Source: Desertibacillus haloalkaliphilus (lineage in GTDB: Bacteria; Bacillota; Bacilli; Bacillales; KJ1-10-99). From it: a stretch of 64,000 bases of DNA. Where the stretch lies: positions 62,001-126,000 of the forward strand of contig NZ_JAHPIV010000004.1 of NCBI RefSeq assembly GCF_019039105.1. The letters run 5' to 3'. This document shows, piece by piece, positions 1 through 7,880 of the stretch (positions are counted from its first letter, which is position 1; every line of letters begins with the position of its first letter). Position numbers and translations under genes: made by a program. Below the pieces are notes generated by a model. It was not told where the DNA came from and did no database searches. It was given only the letters and a program-made list of their open reading frames with translations.

Positions 1-487
1 TATCGCTGCCGTTAACGGCTATGCCATTGGTGGTGGTCATGTTCTTCATGTCATCTGTGACCTAACCATTGCCTCTGAAAATGCCATTTTTGGGCAAAGC
101 GGACCTAAGGTGGGCAGCTATGATGCTGGTCTTGGCACGGCCTACTTAGCTCGAATTGTCGGCGAGAAAAAGGCAAGAGAAATTTGGTACTTATGTGAAA
201 AATATAGCGCTGAGGAAGCAAGAGAGATGGGGCTCGTGAATAAAATCGTCCCACAAAGTGAACTGCTCGCAGCAGCAGAAGAATGGGCGGCAAAAATTGT
301 TGAAAAAAGTCCAACTGCCATTAAAATGCTTAAGTCTTCCTTTAACGCTGACACCGCCAATATCGAAGGCATTTCTCAGCTAGCGATGGCAAGTCTATCG
401 ATGTTTTATCAAACAGATGAATCCGCAGAAGGCAGAAATGCTTTTATAGAAAAGCGACCGGTTGATTTTACAAAGTTCCGCAAGTAA
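1..487 (+). CDS. badI: 2-ketocyclohexanecarboxyl-CoA hydrolase, BadI-like (5' truncated by window edge)
   Basis: Crotonase-superfamily enzyme; only the C-terminal 161 codons are in the window (reading frame begins at base 2). BadI hydrolyses the ring of 2-ketocyclohexanecarboxyl-CoA to pimeloyl-CoA. Visible are the oxyanion-hole stretch [15 protein letters not shown] and the segment [20 protein letters not shown], which is shared by MenB and BadI. MenB (dihydroxynaphthoyl-CoA synthase) is the main alternative, because the two families are close. BadI is preferred because the next two genes are an AliA-like ligase and a BadH-like dehydrogenase, the other enzymes of the cyclohexanecarboxylate route, whereas no menaquinone gene is nearby. 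About 100 N-terminal residues are missing compared with the usual 260. The gene lies 36 bp before the ligase and is probably in the same operon. Confidence 0.8.
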   Translation, partial: IAAVNGYAIGGGHVLHVICDLTIASENAIFGQSGPKVGSYDAGLGTAYLARIVGEKKAREIWYLCEKYSAEEAREMGLVNKIVPQSELLAAAEEWAAKIVEKSPTAIKMLKSSFNADTANIEGISQLAMASLSMFYQTDESAEGRNAFIEKRPVDFTKFRK

Positions 488-523
488 AACGAAGGTCTTA
501 CATTAAAGGGGGAGATGTACTTG

Positions 524-2155
524 ATGAGTTTTGAAACGATTTTAACGGATGAGTACCTTAAAACCTATGAGTCTGACTGGCCAAATCGAACGATTCTAGA
601 TTATTTATGGACAGCAATAGAAAAGGACCCCGACAAAGTAGCGATTATTGATAAAAAAAGCCGCTATACGTACGAACAGCTAGGAAAGCTCGTCGACCGT
701 GTTGCCCTTGGATTACTTGAACTCGGTTTAAAAAAAGGAGATGTCGTCTCTTTTCAACTCCCTAATTGGAATGAGTTTGTTATTTTACACTTTGCAGCAA
801 CTAGAATCGGTGCGATCAGTAACCCACTGATCCCTATTTATCGCGACCGTGAAATCGGTTTCATGGTGAAGCTTGCTGAATCAAAAATGATTGTTGTTCC
901 TGATGAATTCCGTGGTTTTAACTATCCAGAAATGATCGAACGACTTATGCCTGAGTGGCCGAATATGGAACACATCTATGTAGTTGGAGAAAACGTACCA
1001 TCTGGAATGAAATCATTCGACTCTCTCACTCAAGTGCCATGGGAAGAGAAGAAAAATCCAGCGCTATTAGACGATATCACGCTAGACCCAAATGAACTCA
1101 CCGAGATCGTCTTTACATCAGGTACAACCGGAGAACCTAAGGGAGTCATGCACACTCATAATACGGTTACACTTTCATCGCTCCTATGGATTGATCATTT
1201 ATCATTAACCTCTGAAGATACGATATTTATGGCCTCCACCTTTGCTCATCAGACGGGTTTTCTATACGGTGTTCGATTACCTGTGATGCATGGAGGCACA
1301 GCCGTATATCAAGATGTATGGAACCCAAAAGAGTTCATTGAATTAATTGAGAAAAAAAAGATTACGTTCACTACGGCGGCGACACCATTTTTACAAGATA
1401 CACTTCAGGTAGAAGATATTGAACAATATGATTTAAGCTCGTTTCGGTATTTTATAGCGATCGGAGCCCCGATCCCACGAACGTTAGTAAAGCAAGCAGC
1501 AGAGCAACTCCCTGGTCAGATTCTATCTGGTTGGGGCCAAACCGAAAACGGGTTAGTCACACTAACACTTGCGAATGATACCGAGGAAAAACTAACGTCG
1601 ACTGATGGTAAACCATTTTCGGTGATGGAACTAAAAGTCGTTGATGAAGATGGTGAAACGGTTCCAGCCAACACCGAAGGAAGTTTACTTTGTCGAGGAC
1701 CTGCCTTATTTGTTGGCTATTTAAAACGAATGAAGAAAACGAATGCCGAATTTAGTGCGGATTGGTTTGTCACTGGCGATCGTGCGGTGATGGATGAAGA
1801 TGGGTACATTCGGATTACGGGACGCGATAAAGACATTATCATTCGAGGCGGTGAAAACATCCCTGTTGCCTATATTGAAAACATTATCTATGAACATCCA
1901 GATGTATCCGTCGTCCAAATTGTTGCGATGCCAGACGAACGTTTACAAGAAAAGGCGTGTGCCTTCATCAGTATGGAAAAAGGAAAAACACCGCTTACTC
2001 TTGATGCATTGAAACAATTTTTAGCAAAAAAGGGCGTGGCTAAACAATATTGGCCGGAAAAAGTGGAAATTGTCGATGACTTTCCAAGGACACCAAGTGG
2101 AAAGATCCAGAAGTTCCGCCTACGAAAAATGATTTCGGAAAAGCTTAGTCAATAA
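524..2155 (+). CDS. aliA: AMP-forming acyl-CoA ligase, cyclohexanecarboxylate-CoA ligase-like
   Basis: ANL-superfamily ligase that would activate a carboxylic acid to its CoA thioester through an acyl-adenylate. The P-loop FTSGTTGEPKGVMHTH lies near residues 197-212, GWGQTENG forms the adenylate motif, TGDR and GRDKDIIIRGGENI mark the hinge and C-domain, and the catalytic lysine is Lys527 in TPSGKIQKF. The ATG at 524 is chosen because AAGGGGGAG ends 9 bases before it; an ATG at 515 abuts the ribosome site. At 543 residues it has the family length. The N-terminal region reads like AliA-type cyclohexanecarboxylate ligases, and its position between BadI- and BadH-like genes supports an alicyclic substrate. 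A medium-chain fatty acid ligase is the alternative. Confidence 0.8.
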   Translation: MSFETILTDEYLKTYESDWPNRTILDYLWTAIEKDPDKVAIIDKKSRYTYEQLGKLVDRVALGLLELGLKKGDVVSFQLPNWNEFVILHFAATRIGAISNPLIPIYRDREIGFMVKLAESKMIVVPDEFRGFNYPEMIERLMPEWPNMEHIYVVGENVPSGMKSFDSLTQVPWEEKKNPALLDDITLDPNELTEIVFTSGTTGEPKGVMHTHNTVTLSSLLWIDHLSLTSEDTIFMASTFAHQTGFLYGVRLPVMHGGTAVYQDVWNPKEFIELIEKKKITFTTAATPFLQDTLQVEDIEQYDLSSFRYFIAIGAPIPRTLVKQAAEQLPGQILSGWGQTENGLVTLTLANDTEEKLTSTDGKPFSVMELKVVDEDGETVPANTEGSLLCRGPALFVGYLKRMKKTNAEFSADWFVTGDRAVMDEDGYIRITGRDKDIIIRGGENIPVAYIENIIYEHPDVSVVQIVAMPDERLQEKACAFISMEKGKTPLTLDALKQFLAKKGVAKQYWPEKVEIVDDFPRTPSGKIQKFRLRKMISEKLSQ

Positions 2156-2188
2156 TTCATCTATGAAAATCTTTGAGGAGGGGTCGAA

Positions 2189-2935
2189 ATGGAAAAACGA
2201 GTAGCATTTATCACAGGAGCAGGTAGCGGCATCGGTAGAGAGATTGCTAAATTACTAGCCTTGCGTTCAATGAAAATTATCGTGGCAGACATCAATATCG
2301 AAAATGCAGAAGAGACGGTCGCAATGATCCAACAAAACGAAGGGGAAGCGATGGCTGTCCATTGCGATGTTTCGAGTTTAGATCGTGTAAAAACAGCTGT
2401 CGAAGAGTCGATCAGTATGTATAACAAAGTTGATGTATTAGTCAATAATGCCGGATGGGATAAGGTTGAGCCCTTTTTAAAAAGTGAGCCAGACACATGG
2501 AAAAGAATCGTTGATATTAATTTGATGGGTCAAGTGCATACATGTAAAGAAATTTTGCCCCATATGATTGATAATGGGTACGGAAAAGTCGTAAATATTG
2601 CTTCTGACGCCGCTCGAGTCGGTTCATCAGGTGAGGCTGTCTATTCTGCTGCCAAAGGTGGCGTGATGGCATTTACTAAAACACTTGCTAGAGAAATGGC
2701 ACGTCATAAAATCAATGTGAATTGTGTTGCCCCTGGACCGAGTAACACACCGCTAATTGAAGAAATCGGGTCCTATAATGAAGGTCTTGTCGGTGCCCTA
2801 GAGAAAGCCATTCCTTTCCGGCGATTGGCCCAACCAGACGATATTGCTGGTGCTGTTGCCTATTTTGTCTCTGATGAAGCAGACTACGTCACAGGGCAAA
2901 CATTATCTGTTAGCGGTGGGTTAACAATGGTGTAA
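2189..2935 (+). CDS. badH: 2-hydroxycyclohexanecarboxyl-CoA dehydrogenase, BadH-like SDR
   Basis: Classical short-chain dehydrogenase of 248 residues, with the NAD(P) motif TGAGSGIG near residue 11, NNAG (VNNAGWDKVEPF), the catalytic serine region NIASDAARVGSSGEAVYSAA and the YSAAKGG tyrosine/lysine pair, ending in VTGQTLSVSGGLTMV. The SDAARVGSSGEAVY block and the SGGL(T)M ending are characteristic of BadH, which oxidises 2-hydroxycyclohexanecarboxyl-CoA to the 2-keto compound cleaved by BadI. GAGGAGGGG lies just before the ATG. It is 33 bp downstream of the ligase, making a BadI-AliA-BadH order. FabG-type function is the alternative, but the neighbours make BadH more likely. Confidence 0.83.
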   Translation: MEKRVAFITGAGSGIGREIAKLLALRSMKIIVADINIENAEETVAMIQQNEGEAMAVHCDVSSLDRVKTAVEESISMYNKVDVLVNNAGWDKVEPFLKSEPDTWKRIVDINLMGQVHTCKEILPHMIDNGYGKVVNIASDAARVGSSGEAVYSAAKGGVMAFTKTLAREMARHKINVNCVAPGPSNTPLIEEIGSYNEGLVGALEKAIPFRRLAQPDDIAGAVAYFVSDEADYVTGQTLSVSGGLTMV

Positions 2936-2951
2936 AAAAATAGTTAAGCAA

Positions 2952-3078
2952 TATCCGTTAAAACGACTAGGCACAGCTGTGATATTACAGGTACGATTCT
3001 CTTTTGTTATCCCCTTATTCAGGTTGGATCACCGGCCAAGTCATTTCTGTACATGGCGGACACTCCATGTTTGGTTAA
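2952..3078 (+). pseudogene. Decayed short-chain dehydrogenase C-terminus
   Basis: The stretch between badH and the terminator encodes two out-of-frame pieces of one SDR tail. The frame from 2952 reads YPLKRLGTA, the typical SDR segment before the C-terminal helix. A different frame at 3019-3078 reads SGWITGQVISVHGGHSMFG and stops, the typical SDR ending (WITGQ..SV.GG). No start or Rossmann fold is present. It is therefore the remnant of a second dehydrogenase, left by deletion plus frameshift, and not a functional gene. Confidence 0.7.
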
Positions 3079-3099
3079 GTTTACTTATATAGAGAATTT

Positions 3100-3148
3100 T
3101 GACAGTCCTAAACAGGTTAAAGTACCAAATAGGACTGTCACATTTTTT
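3100..3148 (+). terminator. Rho-independent terminator of the badI-aliA-badH operon
   Basis: An 11-bp perfect stem, TGACAGTCCTA (3100-3110) with TAGGACTGTCA (3130-3140), is followed by CATTTTTT. It lies just after the decayed dehydrogenase. Confidence 0.9.
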
Positions 3149-3205
3149 ATAAGAATATTTTAGGCATGTTTTAGTCATGATAATAAGAGTAGGAGGGATG
3201 TAATC

Positions 3206-3469
3206 ATGACAAATAATGGTGCACAATACGGCTATAACGACCTAAAACAAGTAGAAATGGCAATAAAATCCGCCCAGCGTATGGTAGGACAAGCGACAAT
3301 GAGTATGGATGAAGATCAATTACACGCAGCAACTGATGCATTAAACCAAGCGAAACAGCAATATCAACACGCACTGTCACACCAAACCGGTGTCGATGAA
3401 CAATTCTTTGAAATTTCCTCTGAACTCATTGATCGAATTGATGAACAGCTAAAAGAAGCCAAACAATAA
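3206..3469 (+). CDS. Small conserved protein, DUF2564-like
   Basis: An 87-residue soluble, mostly helical protein with no membrane segment and no cysteine. The sequence DLKQVEMAIKSAQRMVGQATMSMD followed by SHQTGVDEQFFE, if taken in parts, resembles the small Bacillus family DUF2564 from memory; no function is known for it. TAGGAGGGATG sits 8 bases before the ATG, so the start is clear. It is a single gene between two terminators. The family assignment is from memory and is less certain than the existence of the gene. Confidence 0.75.
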   Translation: MTNNGAQYGYNDLKQVEMAIKSAQRMVGQATMSMDEDQLHAATDALNQAKQQYQHALSHQTGVDEQFFEISSELIDRIDEQLKEAKQ

Positions 3470-3475
3470 AACAAA

Positions 3476-3518
3476 AAGGAGCCTTCGCTATGGTTTGACC
3501 TTAAACGAACGGCTCCTT
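3476..3518. terminator. Bidirectional terminator between convergent genes
   Basis: AAGGAGCC(TTCG) at 3476-3487 pairs with CGAA-C-GGCTCCTT at 3506-3518, with flanking A and T residues. It separates the DUF2564-like gene from the convergent yneR-like gene. Confidence 0.75.
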
Positions 3519-3528
3519 AGTTACAATG

Positions 3529-3837
3529 TCATGACGAACCCGGGTGATTTAGATCATCAATCGCTGAATTTTCAAAGCTTACAAAATCCATATCGTCATT
3601 ATAATCGATCGTCATTCCGTCTAGGTACCAAAAATCATCCTCCGTCACAAAGAACTTTGCGTCTTGCTTTTCAATGATATATGATGATTCACTTGGTTGC
3701 TCCTTCATCACACCAACTGAAAACCCACCTGATCCAACTCCGCCGACTCTCACATAAAAACGTAACGACTCACCAGGTTGTAAAGGTATTTCTTCTTTAT
3801 AAAAACGTGCCGCTTCATCGGTAATTGTAAATTTCAC
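3529..3837 (-). CDS. yneR: HesB/YadR-family protein, YneR-like
   Basis: A 102-residue protein of the HesB/IscA fold family, starting MKFTITDEAARFYKEEI, with RFYVRVGGVGSGGFSVGV in the middle and FFVTEDDFWYLDG afterwards. It matches the Bacillus YneR branch. It contains no cysteine at all, so it cannot be a classical A-type Fe-S carrier, which uses three conserved cysteines; its role is unknown. In Bacillus subtilis yneR lies in the same chromosomal neighbourhood as yneT and parEC, and yneT-parEC are also in this window about 45 kb away, so the region may once have been contiguous and later expanded by insertions. Confidence 0.82.
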   Translation of the reverse strand: MKFTITDEAARFYKEEIPLQPGESLRFYVRVGGVGSGGFSVGVMKEQPSESSYIIEKQDAKFFVTEDDFWYLDGMTIDYNDDMDFVSFENSAIDDLNHPGSS

Positions 3838-4001
3838 AAAACCCCTCCTGTGTATTCACTTCCGTTACAAGGATAACAAAAATCACAGATAAATAAAACG
3901 AATGAATAGCCATGTAGGTCGAACCTTCGTTATAATGAATACAGCAATTCCATAACTAATACATAGATGACTTAGTGAATGAGCCGAAAGGAAGTGCGAA
4001 C

Positions 4002-5513
4002 ATGGCAGATGTTAAAATGGTAGAAAAAGACTTTTTAACCTACGTTCAAAAAATGGAAAACTACGGTGAGGCCCTAGCTCTACTTGCGTGGGATTCACGT
4101 ACAGGTGCCCCGAAAAAAGGAATTGAACAGCGTTCACAGGTGATTGGGACACTATCAACCGAAGTGTTTAAACAATCGACGTCAGATCAGATGGCTGAAT
4201 TCCTACAAACGTTAAACAATGATGAAGCAAGGCACCACCTGTCTGAAATCACGACCAAAACCCTTGACGAATGCCAAAAGGAATTTGACCGCAATTCAAA
4301 AATCCCTGAAGAAGAGTATAAAGAATTTGTGATCCTGCAATCAAAAGCAGAGGCTGCGTGGGAAGAGGCGAAGGAGAAGGCTGATTTTTCTGCTTTCCAG
4401 CCCTACTTAGAAAAGATCGTGGAAACGATCAAACGCTTTATCGACTATTGGGGATATGAAGGGAATAAATATAATACGTTATTAGATGATTACGAGCCTG
4501 GTGTGACCGTAGACATTTTAGATGATGTATTTGGAAAGCTACGGGATCAACTCATCCCGCTTGTTAAGGGGGTTACCGAAAGCAAGCAGCCAAAAACAGA
4601 CTTTTTGTTCGAGCGTTTCCCAAAGGAACAACAACGAGCGTTTAGTTTGGACATTTTAAGACAAATGAACTATGACTTCAATGCTGGCCGACTTGATGAA
4701 ACGGTTCACCCATTTGCTATTGGTTTAAACCCAAATGATGTGCGTGTGACGACAAAATATGATGAAAACGACTTCCGCACCGCAGTTTTCGGGACGATTC
4801 ATGAGGGTGGTCATGCCCTTTACGAACAAAATATTTCAGAGTCATTAATTGGGACACCGCTAGCCGACGGAACATCGATGGGGATTCATGAGTCTCAATC
4901 ATTATTTTGGGAAAACTTTGTTGGTAGACATCCGGGATTTTGGGAGCATAATTATGAACGGCTAAAGACTCATGCAAACGGTCAATTCGATCAAGTGAGT
5001 AAGGATGAGTTTTACCAAGCAATCAATGTTGCCGGTCCATCATTGATTCGAATTGAAGCCGATGAGCTGACATATGCCTTGCATATTATCATTCGTTACG
5101 AAATCGAAAAAGCATTGATCAATGATGAAATTGAAGTAAAGGACTTACCAGAGATCTGGAACAATAAGATGGAGGAGTATTTAGGCATTCGTCCATCACA
5201 TGATGGTGAAGGTGTTCTTCAGGATGTCCACTGGTCTGACGGTTCGTTTGGTTATTTTCCATCCTACGCCCTTGGCTACATTTATGCAGCACAGCTTCAA
5301 GCAGCGATGAAAAAGGATCTACCCAATTATGACCAACTGATTACTGACGGAAACCTTACTCCGCTTCAAGAGTGGTTAACCAACCATGTCCACCAATTCG
5401 GCAAATTAAAAACGCCAGTAGAAATACTAAAAGATATTACAGGGGAAGGGATAAACCCGGACGATCTCGTTCAATATCTTAGTGAAAAATATCGTAATCT
5501 CTATCAATTCTAA
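4002..5513 (+). CDS. ypwA: Carboxypeptidase Taq-type (M32) metallocarboxypeptidase
   Basis: Zinc carboxypeptidase that trims C-terminal residues from peptides in the cytoplasm. The active-site HEGGH is at residues 267-271, in the context FGTIHEGGHALYEQN. Further family blocks are GTSMGIHESQSLFWEN, IRIEADELTYALHI and LGIRPSHDGEGVLQDVHWS (the last two give ligand and substrate residues). With 503 residues it has the M32 length (about 500). An ATG at 3975 is also open, but AAAGGAAG ends 8 bases before the ATG at 4002 and the family N-terminus fits that start. It stands alone, flanked by a divergent yneR-like gene and a structured 3' region. Confidence 0.93.
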   Translation: MADVKMVEKDFLTYVQKMENYGEALALLAWDSRTGAPKKGIEQRSQVIGTLSTEVFKQSTSDQMAEFLQTLNNDEARHHLSEITTKTLDECQKEFDRNSKIPEEEYKEFVILQSKAEAAWEEAKEKADFSAFQPYLEKIVETIKRFIDYWGYEGNKYNTLLDDYEPGVTVDILDDVFGKLRDQLIPLVKGVTESKQPKTDFLFERFPKEQQRAFSLDILRQMNYDFNAGRLDETVHPFAIGLNPNDVRVTTKYDENDFRTAVFGTIHEGGHALYEQNISESLIGTPLADGTSMGIHESQSLFWENFVGRHPGFWEHNYERLKTHANGQFDQVSKDEFYQAINVAGPSLIRIEADELTYALHIIIRYEIEKALINDEIEVKDLPEIWNNKMEEYLGIRPSHDGEGVLQDVHWSDGSFGYFPSYALGYIYAAQLQAAMKKDLPNYDQLITDGNLTPLQEWLTNHVHQFGKLKTPVEILKDITGEGINPDDLVQYLSEKYRNLYQF

Positions 5514-5749
5514 CCACATCGTACGATGGAATGACTCCAGCGATAGAGGGTCGGGGGCCTATGCTATAAAGCGTATTTAAAAAGGGTTTTGCAATGGCTC
5601 CACTCGCTGTTTGCCTGCTAGGAAAAACACTCCTAGTAGGCTTTTTAAAAAGCTGCAGCGGCTCCGCTCATTGCTAGAAGAGATAATCCACCCTTGTAAT
5701 GTTTGAATTTTCATTATATTATGAATTATACAGTTGTTTTAGTCATTTA
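5514..5749 (+). other. Intergenic region with a nested hairpin
   Basis: This gap carries a long imperfect hairpin from 5591 to 5674. Outer pairs are GCAATG (5591-5596) with CATTGC (5669-5674) and CGCTG (5605-5609) with CAGCG (5656-5660), and the core is the terminator listed separately. No coding sequence was recognised. The rest, up to the promoter/operator, is AT-rich and featureless. Confidence 0.55.
5613..5646 (+). terminator. Rho-independent terminator after the M32 carboxypeptidase
   Basis: GCCTGCTAGGA (5613-5623) pairs with TCCTAGTAGGC (5631-5641) with one G-U pair, followed by TTTTT. Confidence 0.85.
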
Positions 5750-5770
5750 ATACTGACTGGTTAGTATAAT
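5740..5770 (+). promoter_or_regulatory. Promoter with overlapping palindromic operator
   Basis: A -10 box TATAAT at 5765-5770 is overlapped by an 18-bp imperfect palindrome at 5750-5767: ATACTGA, spacer CTGG, TTAGTAT (one mismatch in seven pairs). A weak -35, TAGTCA, is at 5740-5745. Position and size fit a TetR-family repressor site controlling the downstream aldolase/oxidase/reductase operon; no tetR gene is in the window. The TetR assignment is inference. Confidence 0.6.
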
Positions 5771-5809
5771 AGAAAAGAAGATTTCATCGAATAAGAAAGG
5801 GTGGATGGT

Positions 5810-6589
5810 ATGACAAAGTCATATGAAAAAGATTTGTCTCTAAAAAATATGGTGCCAACGTTTGATTCCGTTGAAGAAGAACGACAGCATTTAAAAGAAC
5901 GACTGGCCGGTGCTTTTCGGTTATTTTCCAAGTTTGGATTTGATGAAGGGGTTGCGGGCCATATTACAGCGCGGGACCCTGAAAAGGATAATCACTTTTG
6001 GGTAAACCCGTTTGGTATGCACTTTAGCCAGATTAAGGCTTCTGACCTTATTTTATGTAACCATAATGGTGATGTCGTAGAAGGGGATAAGCCTGTCAAT
6101 CGAGCTGCATTTGCGATTCATTCACAAATTCATGCGGCTAGACCCGACGTGATTGCTGCAGCACATGCCCACTCTGTCTACGGAAAAACATGGTCCACAC
6201 TTGGACGGCTTTTAGACCCAATCACTCAGGATGCATGTGCGTTTTACGATGATCATGTCCTATTTGATGACTATACTGGTGTTGTCCTAGATACGGAAGA
6301 GGGAAAACGCATTGCCGAATCACTTAGCAATCATAAAGCCGCGATCTTACGAAATCACGGTTTACTGACAGTAGGGAAAAGTGTTGATGAGGCCGCATGG
6401 TGGTTTATTACGATGGAACGTTCGTGCCAATCCCAATTAATGGCCGAAGCGGCAGGGGCACCGGTTTTAATTGATAAAGACTATGCCAAAGTAACAAAGA
6501 AACAAGTGGGCTCTCAATTAGCAGGATGGTTTAGCTTCCAACCCTTGTGGGACCGAATCGTGAAGGAACAACCGGATTTATTAGAGTAA
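5810..6589 (+). CDS. Class II aldolase/adducin family protein
   Basis: Zinc-dependent class II aldolase fold, 259 residues. Metal-ligand histidines are visible in AAAHAHSVYGKTW and in LRNHGLLTVG, and the substrate-side segment HFWVNPFGMHFSQIKASDL is the family block. The ATG at 5810 is preferred, since AAGGGTGG ends 5 bases upstream; a GTG at 5801 would overlap that site. Related proteins range from fuculose-phosphate aldolases to decarboxylase-like enzymes, so the substrate cannot be named. It is the first gene of a three-gene operon with an FMN hydroxyacid oxidase and a PanE-like reductase, which points to hydroxy- or ketoacid catabolism. Confidence 0.87.
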   Translation: MTKSYEKDLSLKNMVPTFDSVEEERQHLKERLAGAFRLFSKFGFDEGVAGHITARDPEKDNHFWVNPFGMHFSQIKASDLILCNHNGDVVEGDKPVNRAAFAIHSQIHAARPDVIAAAHAHSVYGKTWSTLGRLLDPITQDACAFYDDHVLFDDYTGVVLDTEEGKRIAESLSNHKAAILRNHGLLTVGKSVDEAAWWFITMERSCQSQLMAEAAGAPVLIDKDYAKVTKKQVGSQLAGWFSFQPLWDRIVKEQPDLLE

Positions 6590-6618
6590 AAAAATAGAGT
6601 CGAATTGGAGGGAAAGTC

Positions 6619-7818
6619 ATGAGTGGTTATGGAAATATCATCCAACACCAAATTTACTCCCAACCATCAGTCGAGAAAGAGGAACAATACCCCGTCGCAT
6701 TTGAAGACTGGGAAAAGCTTGCTAGAGAAAAGTTAAAAGATGGTCCATTTTGGTATGTAGCCGGTGGGGCTGGCAGCGGAGAAACTATGAAAGCAAACCG
6801 GGACGCATTCACAAAGCAAAAAATACAACCACGCATGTTAAATGATGTTGACGAGCGGGATTTATCAGTTACTTTATTTGGTCAGACCTTTCAAACACCC
6901 ATTCTTTTAGCGCCCGTCGGTGTGCAATCGATCGTTCATGATCAAGGCGAACTTGCATCTGCTAAAGCTGCATCAAACATGAATATCCCATACATTACAA
7001 GTACTGCCTCATCATACACGATGGAAGAAATTGCTGATGTTATAGGGGAAGGACCACGCTGGTATCAACTATATTGGGGTAAAGATGAGGATGTCACTGC
7101 TAGTATGCTTCATCGGGCAAAACGTGCAGGCTATACAGCACTCGTCGTTACGCTAGATACACCAATCCTCGGCTGGAGGGAAAAGGATTTAGAACAAGCA
7201 TACTTACCTTTTTTACAAGGAATTGGCATTGCTAACTACTTATCTGACCCTATGTTTTGTTCAAAGTTAGAAAAATCTCCTCAAGAAGATAGGCGCGCAG
7301 CCATTGAATATTTCTTTAAGATATTTTCTAATGCCCGTTTAACATGGTCAGACCTTGCCTTCTTACGTAAACATTGGGACCTTCCAATCATTTTAAAAGG
7401 TATTATCCACCCTCGTGATGCTGAATTAGCCCTACAATACGGTGTTGACGGTATCATCGTTTCTAACCACGGAGGTCGCCAGGTTGATGGTGAGATCAGC
7501 ACGTTGGATGCGCTTGAGAGCATATGTCATGTGATTGGAGGGAAAATCCCCGTTTTACTAGATAGCGGGATTCGTAGAGGTTCGGATGTTGTAAAAGCGA
7601 GTGCCTTAGGTGCCTCTGCAGTGTTACTTGGAAGACCATTTGTATATGGATTAGCTGTCGGTGGTGAAGAAGGGGTAAAGCATGCCATTCGTAATATTAT
7701 AGCCGATACAGACCTGACACTAGCTTTATCTGGTCGGAACTCGATAAAAAACCTTGATCGTTCCCTACTATCGAATGTACCAGATGCTCAATCAACGGTT
7801 AGAAGCGAGTCATTATGA
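6619..7818 (+). CDS. FMN-dependent alpha-hydroxyacid oxidase, lactate 2-monooxygenase-like
   Basis: TIM-barrel flavoenzyme of 399 residues that oxidises an alpha-hydroxy acid using FMN. The family blocks are ILLAPVGVQSIVH, YQLYWG, LVVTLDTPILGWRE, LPIILKGI and the active-site SNHGGRQVDG, whose catalytic His is residue 284. The FMN-phosphate segment is DSGIRRGSDVVKASALGA, followed by LLGRPFVYGLA. Length, the N-terminal YGNIIQHQIY and the long insertion before ILKGI resemble lactate 2-monooxygenase (about 394 residues) more than the shorter lactate or glycolate oxidases. The actual substrate is unknown; another 2-hydroxyacid is possible. It is 29 bp after the aldolase gene. Confidence 0.88.
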   Translation: MSGYGNIIQHQIYSQPSVEKEEQYPVAFEDWEKLAREKLKDGPFWYVAGGAGSGETMKANRDAFTKQKIQPRMLNDVDERDLSVTLFGQTFQTPILLAPVGVQSIVHDQGELASAKAASNMNIPYITSTASSYTMEEIADVIGEGPRWYQLYWGKDEDVTASMLHRAKRAGYTALVVTLDTPILGWREKDLEQAYLPFLQGIGIANYLSDPMFCSKLEKSPQEDRRAAIEYFFKIFSNARLTWSDLAFLRKHWDLPIILKGIIHPRDAELALQYGVDGIIVSNHGGRQVDGEISTLDALESICHVIGGKIPVLLDSGIRRGSDVVKASALGASAVLLGRPFVYGLAVGGEEGVKHAIRNIIADTDLTLALSGRNSIKNLDRSLLSNVPDAQSTVRSESL

Positions 7819-7880
7819 AACAATTTCATTGATTGAAAAAAGATCAAACAAGTGAGCCTTGACAAAGAGGGGGGACGAAA

